Shown in pieces: positions 1-10,860 of a stretch of DNA of 64,000 bases. The notes under the pieces were generated by a model. It did no database searches. It was not told the DNA's origin and saw only the letters and a program-made list of their open reading frames with translations. The first letter of the stretch is position 1, and each line of letters starts with the position of its first letter. Where the stretch lies: NCBI GenBank assembly GCA_944989445.1, contig CALYLW010000061.1, positions 1 to 64,000 of the forward strand, given 5' to 3'. Source of the stretch: Ampullaceana balthica (taxonomy: Eukaryota > Mollusca > Gastropoda > Lymnaeidae). Both the position numbers and the translations under genes were made by a program.

Positions 1-484
1 ACATATACGATTTTGGAATCCATCGCTAAATGGGACCGTTTTGATGAAGGGGACAAAGTGAAAAAATTATAAAAATAAGTTTGATGTATTTTAATTTGGT
101 TTTTTATTCATTCATTTTACCTTCTTCCCTTCAGTTCTATCATCGTATTAAAAGCTACATGAGTTTCATTCCGAAAGTAATCTCTTGATACGTTGAATCT
201 ATAGCAATGAGAAATGTTTGTTTGCAGGATTTTAAATTAAAATAATGCCCTTTTCAAATCGTTTGTTACGTTTCAAAGCTCCATTTATTATTGGGTAAAA
301 TTGTCTCAGAATTAGAGAATTACATTTTTCATAAGTATATTTCTGACCAACTGAAAGTGGCATTCCATGAGTAAGCACAACATTTAGTTATATTATAACA
401 AGAAGGCCGAACTTAAATCGTCTCATACACATATATACTTAACATATAGTTATTACCTTATTTTCAACTACGTATTCAAACTTA
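1..484. other. AT-rich sequence, no gene seen
   Basis: No open frame with recognisable protein similarity, no RNA gene and no tandem repeat was found. It lies directly upstream of a Helitron-like 3' end and may be the interior of that element, but no 5' end was identified. Confidence 0.4.
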
Positions 485-528
485 TAGGGCAGTACACTCC
501 CGCTGCAAAAGCGCGGGTACATTTCTAG
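485..528 (+). mobile_element. Helitron-like 3' terminus
   Basis: A GC-rich hairpin (CCCGC, loop, GCGGG at about 499-516) is followed after about 8 nt by CTAG (525-528) and then T. A short terminal hairpin plus CTRR inserted before T is the known 3' signature of Helitrons. No 5' TC end or Rep/helicase ORF was located, so this is a terminus only. Confidence 0.45.
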
Positions 529-564
529 TTAAATATATAAACTATAAAATTTCCACTTAAAAGT

Positions 565-672
565 AGGGATGTACTGGATTCAAAATTTTGAAAATCGGCC
601 GGAGCTCTATTTGGCAGGATTTATGAACTGAATCTGCAGTTTAAAATTGAACCGGAATCCCGTACTATCAGA
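565..672. mobile_element. Possible hAT-type terminus
   Basis: The stretch starts with TAGGGATGTACTGGATTC, like TAGGGATG-type hAT ends. A related CCGG-rich sequence lies at 42700-42840. No matching second end or target duplication was found, so this is tentative. Confidence 0.25.
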
Positions 673-675
673 TTA

Positions 676-898
676 TTAAAGTGTGTGTTTGTTGAGTGTG
701 TGTGAGTGAGAGGGGGGCGCGTTTGTGAGAGGGGGCCGCGTGTGTTGTGTGTGTGAGAGGGGGCGTGTGTATAGTGTGTGAGTTGGGGCGCGTGTGTGTG
801 GTGTGTTCGTGTGTGTGTGTGAGCTAGAGTGGGCGCGTGTGTGAGAGGGGGCGCGTTTGTGGAAGGGGGCGCGTATGTGAGTGTGTGTGTTGTGTGGG
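676..898. repeat. GT-rich compound minisatellite with GGGGCGCG blocks
   Basis: Runs of (GT)n alternate with GAGAGGGGGCGCG-like blocks. The array directly abuts the catalytic box of the LINE pseudogene at 899 and replaces the rest of its reading frame. The short frames across it (His/Thr-rich on the minus strand) are repeat artefacts. Confidence 0.85.
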
Positions 899-1930
899 CA
901 CAATCATCAGCAAAAAGAAGTTCCAGGATGCTGTCTGATTTGACCTTTGTCAGTGCGATACCTGAAGTCCATGCCTACATTTCTATTCCTGAAGGCCTCT
1001 GTAAGCATGGCTGAGAACATGAGGCTGAACAATGTTGGGGCCAGAACACAGCCTTGCTTAACGCCATTTGTGACAGGGAATGGTTTAGAGACCTCTCCGT
1101 TGTCCTGGACTCGAGCCTGCATGCCATCATGAAATTGCCTTACATTGGCTATATACTTATTTGGACACCTATACTTGGCCATAATCCTCCATAGGCCCTC
1201 TCTGCAGACTGTGTCAAGGCTTTCGTAAGGTCTATGTAAATGGAAAATATGTCCATATTCTGCTCTTGATACTTTTCCTGCAATTGCCTAGCTGCAAAAA
1301 TCATGTCAATGGTCCCACGTTCTTTCCGGAAACCACATTGGCTTTCTGGTAAAAGACCCTGATCCAGGCCAGATGTGCATTTAGGCGATTTAGGAGAATT
1401 CTGGCGAGTATTTTTCCTGCAATTGATAGCAGTGAAATTCCACGATGATTATCGCAGGCTTGGCGGTTCCCTTTTCGCTTGTACAAGTGGACTTTAGAGG
1501 CATCTTTAAAATCCTGGGGGACAGTCTTGCTGCCACATCATTAGGAATATTTCATGCAGCTTTTCCAATAGAACCATATTCTTTGTATATTTCTGCTGGA
1601 ATTGAGTCTGCTCCAGGAGCCTTTCCACATGACAGAAGATGTACAGCTCTTTGCGTCTCAAGAAGTGTAGGCGGGTCGGTCATCCATTGCCAGGTTAATT
1701 GGTATTTGAGGGAGGCGACTGATAGCATCTTCATTAATACTTGAGTTGCTGTTTAGGACAGCATGAAAGTGTTCAGCCCAGCGCTCAAGAATCTTCTCCC
1801 ATCAGTAATTAGATATGTCCCGTCAGCACCGAGAAGCGGGGAATTGGACGTTGTGGGTCCGTACACTTCCTTAAGGGCGTTGTAAAAATTCTTCATATCA
1901 TGCCTGTCTGCATATTGTTGAATCTCATCA
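899..1930 (-). pseudogene. Broken non-LTR retrotransposon reverse transcriptase
   Basis: Read on the minus strand, three blocks in two or more frames match a LINE reverse transcriptase: about 1734-1552 (contains GKAPGADSIPAEIYK), about 1486-1301 (YKRKGNRQACDNHRGISLLS, then AGKILARILLNRL) and about 1182-907 (VTNGVKQGCVLAPTLFSLM). The catalytic FADD box is visible at 904-915 in another frame, so there is at least one frameshift just before it. Downstream of FADD the gene runs into the GT-rich array, so the thumb and C-terminal parts are missing. No endonuclease domain is seen. The clade (RTE, CR1 or Jockey-like) cannot be fixed without a tree. It is dead and 5'- and 3'-truncated. Confidence 0.88.
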
Positions 1931-2250
1931 ATAAAATACGCACCTTATTGCGCGACAGAAAGGTTGTTCAATATAATACGCACCGCGACACTCTATCTAA
2001 AAAAATAACATGTTACATTGGAATAAATAAAATAACCTAAAAATTCAATAATTTAATTACCGTACATGCGATCGATCAGAAATTTTTGATACATAGTTTT
2101 TATCATCGCCACCAAACTGCCTGCTAAATTTCAGCTCGCTAGCTTTACGAGGAAGTGGGTTAAAAATCGATCCAAACTTTTGGCGACAAGCAATCAAGGG
2201 TGCAGACACCACGAGTTTTTTTAATATTAAGGGTTAAAAAAAACAAACTA
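1930..2250 (+). repeat. Dispersed repeat family X, partial copy
   Basis: It shares ATAATACGCACCGCGACAC, GATCGATC-then-GAAATTTTTGATACAT and ACGAGGAAGTGGGTTA motifs with copies near 8.3, 8.8, 31.6 and 40.9 kb. It abuts the LINE pseudogene. No coding capacity is seen; it looks like a non-autonomous mobile repeat of unknown class. Confidence 0.7.
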
Positions 2251-2264
2251 AAAATAATAAATGT

Positions 2265-2382
2265 GTGACATCACACATGGCCTGACAGCCGCCTGACCTA
2301 CCCCCTCCCCCCTGTCACAAAGTGTCACACTTTCTTAGACCCCCTCCCCCCTCGGAGCGTGACGTACTTTCTGGATGGCCCC
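2265..2382 (+). mobile_element. GGGGCC-type MITE, right end only
   Basis: It ends GTGACGTACTTTCTGGATGG then CCCC, matching the right terminus of the complete copy at 56793-57072 and followed by TAA. C-rich TGTCACAAAGTGTCACAC blocks precede it as in other copies. The left end was not found. Confidence 0.55.
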
Positions 2383-2394
2383 TAAGTCGTTAAG

Positions 2395-2447
2395 GGGTGA
2401 CACCATGAGCTACCGCACTGGGTGACACCAACCCTAGTGACGCCCCT
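2395..2447. mobile_element. hAT-type terminus (GTCACTAGGG family)
   Basis: Read in reverse it begins CAGGGGCGTCACTAGGG, a hAT-like terminal sequence. The internal motif ACCATGAGCTACCGCACTGG recurs at about 21328-21348, at the edge of another hAT. Only one end is present here. Confidence 0.5.
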
Positions 2448-2640
2448 GAGTTTAAAGCATGCAGCGTTCACAAGTTTCAGTTGGACATGCTTAAGGGATT
2501 TCGTGGTTAGCATATGCCCAGCCGCCTTATTTTTCCCCAATGTACGTCGGGTGCCCATCGGAACCGGGTGGACTCAGGGGAGCCTTAGGAACTTGGAGAC
2601 TCGAACCCGAGATCCATCTGACGGGTAGCCGATCGCGTAT
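2448..2640 (-). mobile_element. tRNA-derived SINE fragment
   Basis: On the minus strand there is a Pol III B-box-like GGGTTCGAGTC (near 2597-2607). It is followed by the central domain CCTGAGTCCACCCGG ... GATGGGCACC ... AAGGCGGCTGGGCA ... TTGTGAACGCTGC, which is shared with the SINEs at 23405-23676 and 54560-54795. The 3' end is cut by the hAT terminus at 2447. Confidence 0.7.
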
Positions 2641-3861
2641 AATATCCGATCAATAGTAAAATTCTTTAAATTTGAACTCACACAGTGGCGGAATTAGGGG
2701 GCGACAAGTAGGGCAAACACCCCTCACGCTGTATACTTAGGGGGTCCTTCGAAATGAGAGTCTTTCTTAACGTACACCTCTCGGCCCTACATTGAAATTC
2801 GCCCAAGGCCCCGCGCACTGCTGAGCCCGTCTGCCTCACTGTTTAATTAATAGATTGCCATTATACCCGAAGACACAATCCTAACGCGTTTGTCCCCTAC
2901 CTTGTCTGTCCTCCTCCATATAGGACTGTATGGAGGGTGAGTGTTGATGGACCTTGGACTCAGGGTTTCGTCGGGCAGGAATGCAGACACAGAACCTTCT
3001 AGGAATTCAGGACTTACGCAAATATGATCACAGTGCACCCTGCGGTTGTCGTACAAGCACAGGTTCCCGTCTGAGGGATGACAGGTCGAGTGTTAAGGAT
3101 ATGTCATAGTCATATCTATTGAGTCCCAATTGATAAATAACAGATTAAAAAAAATATATATAAATTTAACGATAGGGCTTTATTGACTTTGCGCAATTTT
3201 AGGGTCCATTTAACTTTGATTTTTTAAAAGCTATTGAACTTTTTAAAATTATCTTGGGGCCTATTTCTGCATAAAAGTTTTAAGCTTATTTAATTTTTAT
3301 AGTTAAGGCCTGTTTAACTTATGCATTTTAGGGTCTAACGAACTGTTGCTGCTTTACACACAGTGCATTTAAAGTAATCGTAAAAAGATACGCTCCCATG
3401 AGGAAAAAACAAACATTTTAAAGACAATTTTTTCCATAAATTGTTTTCAATTAGATTTTATTAGATGTTCTTGTTATTGGTGGTGCTTTAAAATATAGTA
3501 TTGTATAGTATACAGCCATTGTGACATAAAAATTTCTCCGAGTTTCCTGACTAATGAAAACACATGATCAATAAATTAAAAAAAATAATCGGTCAACATT
3601 TGAAGGTAAACGATAGTGAATCAGTGAATCATTACATAATCTGTTTCTGATCAATCTGATCGATCCAAATTTATTTTAACTTTTCATACCCATAATTTTA
3701 AAGCCCGCCAGGTGATTCTCAAAAACCGACCAATCCTCATGGCTGACCCTCTAACGCAGCAGGTTTTCAAACATTCTCCTCTTTTTGCTTTCCGGGGAGA
3801 TTGAAGCCTCAGAGATATACTTGTAAGAAGTCACCTTCCCACAATGAAAGCACATATTCGA
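2641..3861. other. No gene seen; unannotated repeats likely
   Basis: Mixed AT-rich sequence. Several short repeats of a 'GGGCCTATTT/GGGTCCATTTAAC' type lie around 3170-3330. No coding similarity was recognised before the Penelope-like fragment begins. Confidence 0.4.
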
Positions 3862-4124
3862 ACAAAAGGTTGCAACCGTAACAGTTGCAATACTTGTCCA
3901 TATGTTATTGAAATTAACAACATTTCTTTCCCTCTTGAAAAATTCATAATAAAAGATGGATTCACTTGCAAAAGTCGCAACGTGATTTAGGCAATTCTTT
4001 GCAAGAGGTGTAATAAAATTTACGTGGGTGGGACGGGTCGTCGTCTTGGAGATCGGTTTAGAGAACACATGTATAATATAAATAAACAGGCTAAATGTCC
4101 TGTGTCTAAACATTCTAACAGTGT
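3862..4124 (+). pseudogene. Penelope-like element, GIY-YIG endonuclease (5' part)
   Basis: The plus-strand translation from 3862 gives a Cys-rich linker (GCNRNSCNTCPYVI, then DGFTCKSRNVI), an in-frame TAG at 3988-3990, and then CKRCNKIYVGGTGRRLGDRF REH. This matches the linker and GIY-YIG nuclease at the C-terminus of Penelope-like retroelements, where the domain nicks target DNA. The usual YIGETGR is YVGGTGR here. The frame stays open except for the one stop, then is interrupted at 4125 by a hAT element. The upstream reverse transcriptase was not recognised. Confidence 0.85.
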
Positions 4125-4359
4125 CAGTGGCGTAGCTAGGGTCATGTGCACAAAATTTGCGCCCCTTGTCGGAACGAAAGATTCTGGGGGCTCATTGAGC
4201 CCCTAAAAAAAATTAAATTTTACGGTTCACAAGGTTCATTTTCGAAGCATTTGGTATTTTAATGAAATAGTATACAGACTAATAATTCTCTATACAGTTG
4301 TAAACAATTTATTTGAAAAAAAAACTCTACTAATTATACATAACTCGAATAGACATAGT

Positions 4360-5855
4360 CTACAAAAAATTGATCCTCCTTGATTTGAATGACGCAAACT
4401 CGTCAATCACGTTGTCAAAATTAGTATTCTCAAGTGTTTCTCTTTCGATGCTAAGGAGTGCAAGATCACTCATACGATCTTGTCCCTCTGAAGCACGTAA
4501 ATAAGACAGAAGGAGCTTCAGTTTGCTGAAGGACCGCTCACAGTTTCAGTTGAAACAGCAATTGTTAGAAGTATTTGAAGTGAAATGCGCAGATTCGGAA
4601 ATACGTAATCTCCATATGAAACAATAAAACCAAGAAGATCCAAAGGAGTTTCAGGTAGAACTTCAGTCCGGGTACTGAGCAGCATTTTTCAGTCTCCGAT
4701 TTCCGTGCACAATTGGTGATCATTGACGTCAGTGTCGTAGAAATTAGCAAAATCAAAGCAATTTGTATCGATTTTTGTCTCAGCAAGAAGAGTTTTGACG
4801 TCTAGTAAAAATCCAAATTTGTTGTTTAGGTTTTTTAGACTTAGACTCCAAAACGGTCTCTCAATTACGCTGTTCATGAAATTTCTTCTTCTGCAGAAAG
4901 AGTCCTGTATCTGTTGTTAATTCTCCAGGCATCCTCCGATGTCTTCTAATCCTTCTGTCAACCTCGATTCCCAAAGTTGCGCATCTTCTTTTCCATTGTC
5001 TATCGCAATCTGACTCAATCGATTCAAGATCAGATGCTGCTTCCTTGAAATTCACAGTAGGATTCTGCAACCGTTTCTGGACACGATCAATTTTCCAAAG
5101 TATTACGTTCCAGAAATTTAACAAAACTAGGAAGTTAAAGTTTAATATACCTACCAGCAAAGCTTCTGCCTCACTTCTGGTGTATTGTATGTTCTAATAC
5201 TTTTTCCAACAGCCTCTACCAGTTCATCTAGTCCTTCATAAATTGTTTTAACAGCTTCTAATCGTGCACTCCAACGTGTTTCAGACTCCCCCTTCATTGT
5301 GATTGGTACAACTCCTTTTAATTCTTCCCAACGAGTTGTTGAAGGAGAGAAAACAAAAAATTATACTTTCAACTGTTCCGAAAAACGTGATAACAACTGG
5401 ATCCTGTTTAGCTGAGTGTACTCTTGCTAAATTTAAGCTGTGATTGTCACAGGTGATGTATGGCACATATTCGGTGTTGATGGCCGGATCTATTCCCAGT
5501 CATTACAGCAGCATTGACATAACATTGTGACCCATACATAGTGGTGTGCTATTAGATTCCAGTTTCTCTACGATAACTCTTTCAAGCAGATTTGCTGCGT
5601 CTTTGGAATGTATCTGTACAAAACATAAAAATGATTCTTTGATGGTTACTTTTTTAGTTTGAAAATCCACATCTACAAATCTGAGGACTTGAGAAAACTG
5701 TTCCCGGTGTCAAATGTTGAGTCAAGTAAGATACCGTTGTACTTATTTTTTCTGATTTCACTCAACAGCTGATTCAGTCGATGTAAGTAGGTGGATAAAT
5801 TCATTTTGGATTTCCGGTCATAAATAAGATACTGAACCTGGATTTTCTCAGGCAT
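4360..5855 (-). pseudogene. hAT transposase relic (ZMYM1-like / DUF4371 type)
   Basis: Minus-strand pieces run in the expected order: a catalytic-region block around 5466-5281 (YITCDNHSLNLARVHSA, then VVITFFGTVES), ETRWSARLEAVKTIYEGLDE around 5290-5200, LNFWNVILWKIDRVQKRLQN around 5160-4990, and a C-terminal dimerisation domain at 4542-4360 (CERSFSKLKLLLSYLRAS ... MSDLALLSIERETLEN) ending in TAG. These are typical of the hAT family related to ZMYM1-like proteins. Frameshifts and stops separate the blocks, so no intact enzyme is encoded. The N-terminal zinc finger was not found; that end is displaced by the nested insertion. Confidence 0.88.
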
Positions 5856-6091
5856 GTTGTAGGTGTTCTTCTAACAGTGGATCATACTGAGCAACACGTT
5901 TGATCACAGAGAGACGTTCATATGAAACGAATCCAACTTGCTTTGACATACCGACGGAAGCCCGTGAGAGGAGAGACCTTCCCTCGTCTCCCCCACTTTA
6001 CTCCCTCCACAGTGGGATTGGAGAAGTACGATTTTTTTTTAAAAGGGTCACAGCATGCAGCAAAGGGACGCGAATTAACCATTCTGTAAGC

Positions 6092-7216
6092 CAGTGGTTC
6101 TCAACCTTTTGAGATTCAATAACAGTAATAATTGAAAAATGTGTGTCTTAGCTATGGACCACTACTAAACATTGTGCTACTGCCCTGCTGGAGAGTTAAA
6201 TATTATACTGTGTATATAGCTAGCTATAAGTAATATACATGTTAGTTAGTAAAACTAACTAAAATGCTACGATTGGCGTGCTCCAGAAACAATATTGTAA
6301 TGGCTTTCTTTTGTAACGAACAAATGCCATTTATGTTAGTCTTATAGTCTTCTTATTTAATTCTACTTGCTTACTATGAAAAAAAACTTTAAGTCATAAA
6401 CAGTAGTTTGTATTAAAAAGACTGCCTTATTAGTTTATTTAGTTTATTTAGTGCGAACTATGTTTTGTTTTTATTATAAGCAATGCAGAAAATCCACTTT
6501 TACAAAGTTGCAAAGGGTAAAAGTATTTTAAAAAGCTAGCTGAGACAGTTAGGAGTACTCAAAATTTCATTTAGCCGACTTTCTGATGCAACATATTCAA
6601 AGTGGTATTGCTGGTCAGTTCAATGAATTGGTTTAATTACGATGTGGGTCATTTTATTTGATGAGTCAATGTGTGGGAGGCAAGGACTAGACACCCACGA
6701 AAAACAACTGAACGTTAAAAAACAAAAAAGTAGAATTTAAATTGGTTTTGCATTGATTGAATGGCAGACACTTTGTCACTGAGAGTAATTATTAAATGTG
6801 TCTTTATTAAGTTCTTCAAAAATTTCAGCCAAATAAGACATAACAGCAACCCATAAGCTCAAAGGATCAACAAGCTTTGAGTTTTTTCTACAAGAAACTC
6901 TCTACGTCATCACGTTTTCAAACAGTCTGATAACCAGCGAACTTCAGTATATATCAGTAACTGTTAATGTTCAAGATTCATAGTCAGTCGAACATAGGAA
7001 ATTACAGAGACGAGAATGTAATAAACGAGCCTTGATAAAATTTAAAAACTATTTAGGCCAGATCAAAAATATATTTTAAGGCTGCCTTAATTCTTTTTCT
7101 TGCTAGTCTTTCTTGATGAATCATACAGTGCGTAAATTTCATGCTTTGCTCTCGGACCACCAGGCATGTCTTCGCGGACCACTAGTGCTCCGCAGACCAC
7201 AGGTTGAAAACTACTG
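6092..7216. mobile_element. Nested non-autonomous hAT element
   Basis: The left end is CAGTGGTTCTCAACCTTTTG; the right end, read inversely, is CAGTAGTTTTCAACCTGTGG. The flanking 8-mers CTGTAAGC (6084-6091) and CTTTAAGC (7217-7224) differ at one base, consistent with an aged target duplication. A subterminal GGACCAC...GCGGACCAC motif is present near the right end. No transposase is recognised inside. Confidence 0.88.
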
Positions 7217-7625
7217 CTTTAAGCCACTCCTCTTTCTTGTCTTGGTCATTTTGGTTGCTTTTAACTTTTAGTGTCGTCTCTGTCTGTTCTATTAATAGAA
7301 TCGCCTTTGCCTCTTACTGCTCCCCTAGTCTCAATCCCAGCAACTCACAGTTTAACATCAGCAATCCTACATTGGGGATGTGTCATTTATTTATGAGTAT
7401 AATGGCACCCTTTAACACTCGATGGGGGCGCAAAAATCGTGCTTACCAACTGGTTTGTAATGAATATATTTTCGGAGCTCCAAAATTTAATCTTGCAAAC
7501 GTATTTGGGATACAATAGTTTACATCAAAATAAAATTAAGTAATGAGTTTTAATACTCATTTTGGCGCCCCCTAACGTGGCGCCCGGGGACATATGTCCC
7601 CCCCGCCCCCCTCGCTACGCCACTG

Positions 7626-7693
7626 AACAGTGTTGACCCCGATGACATTTCAGATATTGCAGTAACTGGTATTTTATATGCAATTTATATACT
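7626..7693 (+). pseudogene. Penelope-like element, continuation after the hAT
   Basis: The frame interrupted at 4124 resumes beyond the hAT target duplication (VDPDDISDIAVTGI), as expected for the end of a GIY-YIG domain. It is soon replaced by another hAT-type element at 7702. Confidence 0.65.
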
Positions 7694-7701
7694 GTTGTGT
7701 T

Positions 7702-8273
7702 CTTTGGCGGATTAAGGGGGGGGGGCTGAACGGGCTAAAGCCAGGGGCCCCCGATGATTAGGGGCCCCAAATTTAGTATATTTTATAAGAAAGATGGACA
7801 AATGTTTGCATGAATTCCTGAAAATATCATAAATTAAATAAATTAATTTAAAAAAACTGATTTTTATAGGCTCACTAAGAGAAAATATTAAAGATTATTG
7901 TTTATATTTTTAAACTTCACCTTTTTCATCAGGCTCGTGTGGTCTTGAAAGTCGCCCTGCTGTGCCAGCGGTCACGCGATCGATTCCCGCGTGGGCACAA
8001 TTTATTTTAAAAAAATATATATTTACACGTAATATTAGGATACCGGCAAACAGTTATTTCTTCATATTCCATTTTTTCATGAATAATCTATGGCTGGGAA
8101 GGCCGATCCCGTAGAACAGACAAAGTATGTTAAAGGAACTGATGAACTATTTAGTTACAAGTTACAGTCTTATATTAGCTGCTAGCAATCATTTTATTTA
8201 AAGGGACGCTGGCTGGATAGGGCCCCAGTTTGAATTGCAGCCAGGGGCCCTGTGCAGTCTTAATCGGCCCCTG
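7702..8273. mobile_element. Non-autonomous hAT element with tRNA-like insert
   Basis: Flanked by identical 8-mers GTTGTGTT (7694-7701 and 8274-8281). Both ends carry GGCGGATTAAGG / GGGGCCGATTAAG plus a CCAGGGGCCC motif in inverse orientation. Around 7931-8000 lies a stretch with a B-box-like GATCGATTCCC, possibly a degenerate tRNA-derived insertion. No ORF of note. Confidence 0.82.
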
Positions 8274-8339
8274 GTTGTGTTAGTTTAAAAATAAAGTTCA
8301 AATTTATTGTTCTCATTACACAATTTGTTTGTGTATTTT

Positions 8340-8812
8340 GTATTTCATTATAGAACGCATCGCACCACAATCCAAAAATCCAATTTTTTTGTTATGTCTC
8401 GTAAAACATGTTTAATATAATGCGCACCGATCGGGAATATATTTTTAAAAAGTATCATCAATATAATACGCATCGCATAGCGCGACAGGAATGTATTAAA
8501 AAGGTTGTTCAATAAAATACGCACCACGACACTCTAGCACAAAAATTAACATGATGTTACAAAAAAAAATAAGTTACATAGAGATAAATAAAGATAATCT
8601 ATAAATTCATTAATTTAATTACAGTACATGCGATCGATCTGAAATTTTGAAACATCATTTTTGTCATGTGCACGAGTCTGCCTGCAAAATTTCAGATCGG
8701 TAGCTTACGAGGAAGTGGGCTAAGATCGATCCAAAGTTTTTTCGCAAACAATCAAGGGCTCAAAAAGACACCACAAGTTAATATAAAGGATTTAAATAAA
8801 TAGAACCCGTAA
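8340..8812 (+). repeat. Dispersed repeat family X, copy in tandem (1)
   Basis: About 470 bp containing CGCATCGCA/CGCACCGATC motifs, GTACATGCGATCGATCTG, ACGAGGAAGTGGGCTA and an end at GGATTTAAATAA. It is followed head-to-tail by a second copy. No coding frame; class unknown. Confidence 0.7.
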
Positions 8813-9305
8813 AAAAACAAGTTTTTGACTGTAAATCCTTTATGTACGAGACATAACTAAAATAATGTTCATTATAATACACAGCGCAAGACAATCCAAA
8901 AATACAAAATTGTAGTTATGTGTCGTAAAACATGTTTAATATAATGCGTACCGATCAGGAATATGTATATAAAAAGTGTTGTCAATAAAATACGCACATT
9001 TATGCGCGACAGGAAAGGTTGTTCAATATAATACGCACCACGACACTATAGCAAAAAAAGTAAACATGTTACATAGAGATAAATGAAGATAATCTAACAA
9101 TTCATTAATTTAATTACGGTACATTCGATTTATCTGAAATTTTGATACATCATTTTTATCATCGGCACGAGTCTGCCTGCAAAATTTTAGCTCGCTAGCT
9201 CACGAGGAAGTGGGTAAAAAAATCGATCCAAAGTTTTTTCGGCACCACCCACCGCAAGCAAGCAAGCAGACACCACGAGTTAATTTAAAGGATTTAAAAA
9301 GGATT
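8813..9305 (+). repeat. Dispersed repeat family X, copy in tandem (2)
   Basis: The second head-to-tail copy begins with CCCGTAAAAAAACAAG and TTTTTGACTGTAAATCC. It repeats the ACATAACTAAAATAATGTTC, CGCACC and GATTTATCTGAAATTTTG blocks in the same order and ends near GGATTTAAAAAGG. Confidence 0.72.
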
Positions 9306-9969
9306 CACTTGCTTACTACCTTCACTGCTGCAAGAATATGGAATTATGAATTGTAGACAAAACACTGGAATGTGACAGACTATATAATATGCTATATGAA
9401 GTTCAGATCAGCATATTACCACAAAAAAAGTACCTATACTCAGGAAAATTAAGTTACTTAGGGTACATTATATTAACGTAGATATGCATATTTTCACATC
9501 TTTTATAAATATAAATAAAACAAAAATATTAACTTAAAAAACATTCGATACATAATTTTCCTCTTAAAAAAACAACAACAAAGAAAACCCATCAATTGAT
9601 TTTTTGTGGAGAAAAATCATATCCCCCCTCCCACTGTGGTGGAGGGTGTAATGAGGTGGGTTTCGACTTAGCCCATGGTATCGGTATGTCAAAGCCCAAT
9701 TGGCTTTATTTCATTTCAAACAAAAGACACTGCCTCTTTCATGTCCAGACTGTTTAATTCTATGTCCAGTGCGGCTGTTCCTTTTATTTTTTCCCCTAAT
9801 TTATTTTATTGTATTTTGTTTGAGACTGTTTTATTATTATAATAAGTTTTCCGTGTTTAACGTATTTCATTGTATATCATATATCGTAATTTTTTTTCTA
9901 TGTGAAAAAGAATTGTCATCTCTTTATTGGACATAAAATCGTACACCGTAAAATTTTAGATTTTTGTGT
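9306..9969. other. No gene seen; a short dispersed repeat included
   Basis: AT-rich. Around 9615-9700 the sequence TCCCACTGTGGTGGAGGG ... GGTATGTCAAAGCC is, in reverse, related to copies near 5935-6085 and 17840-17985 (GCTTTGACATACC...CCCCCACT). The 78-residue open frame over 9700-9936 is Phe/Leu-rich with no recognisable domain. Confidence 0.4.
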
Positions 9970-10033
9970 TACCCCCCTGATAATGTCACCTGGGGCGGCC
10001 CGCCCCCTCCGCACCGCCTAGTGACCCCACTGC
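9970..10033. mobile_element. hAT-type terminus
   Basis: Read in reverse this starts CAGTGGGGTCACTAGGCGG, followed by GGGCGGGCCGCCCC. A similar terminus starts at about 63935 near the window edge. Only one end was identified. Confidence 0.45.
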
Positions 10034-10753
10034 TTTTAAATGACAGTACGGCGTCATAACCAGCAACACTTTTTTAAATTTTAAACTGCTACCCTGCAAG
10101 ACACTCTTCACTCTTCTACTTGTAGAATCAGAATAGTCAGAATAAGAAAATGAAAACATAGAAAGATATTCATTTTCCAACAGTGGTACCTGCATAAGTA
10201 ATTTTAAAACTATATTTATTTGACAATAACACATGAATTTGTCAATCAAAATATTTAATTTCAATAACATATCAAGAAGAGAACTTCTAACCGTTAATAT
10301 ACCAGAGGTAGTGTTATAAGTAGGGTAAATAATAGTAAATAAGTACTAAGTAGTAGTAGCCTACTGAACTCAACTGAACTGGCTACTGCCTACTGGCTGA
10401 TACTGATACATACTGTTACATCATAGTACATAGTCATAATATAATACATTAATTTTAATACACTGTAGTCATACTGTATAAACTAAACTGTAATTACTAT
10501 AGACTATTAGTATTTATTATTAGGATAAATACGGCATTCTATGTCAGTTATGTCAGGAAGTATTCTGTATTTTTACCACATTTTTATTAAATTACTAAAA
10601 TTACTTTCGTGTCTGTCCGCAATTTTTCAAATTTGCCAACGTAAAATTAAACCACTTCTGATGGTCCTAGAGTCTAGAGAGCTCAAATTTTTACCACAGT
10701 GAGGTGAAAATAAATAGAGGTAAAAAAAGATTTTAAAAAACGGAGTGATTATT
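10034..10753. other. No gene seen
   Basis: AT-rich sequence with irregular TACTG/AGTA-type short repeats around 10320-10520. No recognisable coding or RNA feature. Confidence 0.4.
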
Positions 10754-10860
10754 GTTATTCGGAGATATCTCCGTATAACGCCGGGGGTTATTCGGAGATA
10801 TCTCCGTATAACGCTGGCTGTTATTCGTAGATTTTCCCATGATTCTTAGCGTTATACGCT
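10754..10860. repeat. Palindromic tandem repeat, cluster 1
   Basis: Two to three copies of a roughly 32-bp unit built on GTTATTCGGAGATATCTCCG plus TATAACGCC. GGAGATATCTCC is a perfect 12-bp palindrome and the longer unit is nearly self-complementary, so each copy can fold into a hairpin. The third copy is degenerate. A related cluster lies at 11977-12093. Confidence 0.85.

Larger units (their letters stand above)
4125..7625 (-). mobile_element. Full-length but decayed hAT DNA transposon (3.5 kb)
   Basis: The ends are CAGTGGCGTAGCTAGG (4125-4140) and the inverse ...CTCGCTACGCCACTG (ending 7625). Both are flanked by the identical 8-bp duplication AACAGTGT (4117-4124 and 7626-7633), which is diagnostic for hAT insertion. 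It carries a minus-strand transposase relic and is itself interrupted by a second hAT element at 6092-7216. It was inserted into a Penelope-like coding region, so it is younger than that element. Confidence 0.93.

Noticed and set aside
3751..4113. 120-residue minus-strand frame
   Set aside because: It is the antisense shadow of the Penelope-like GIY-YIG fragment, which has the recognisable similarity.
7931..8000. tRNA gene
   Set aside because: B-box-like GATCGATTCCC but no consistent cloverleaf; lies inside a hAT element and is more likely a degenerate SINE or chance match.
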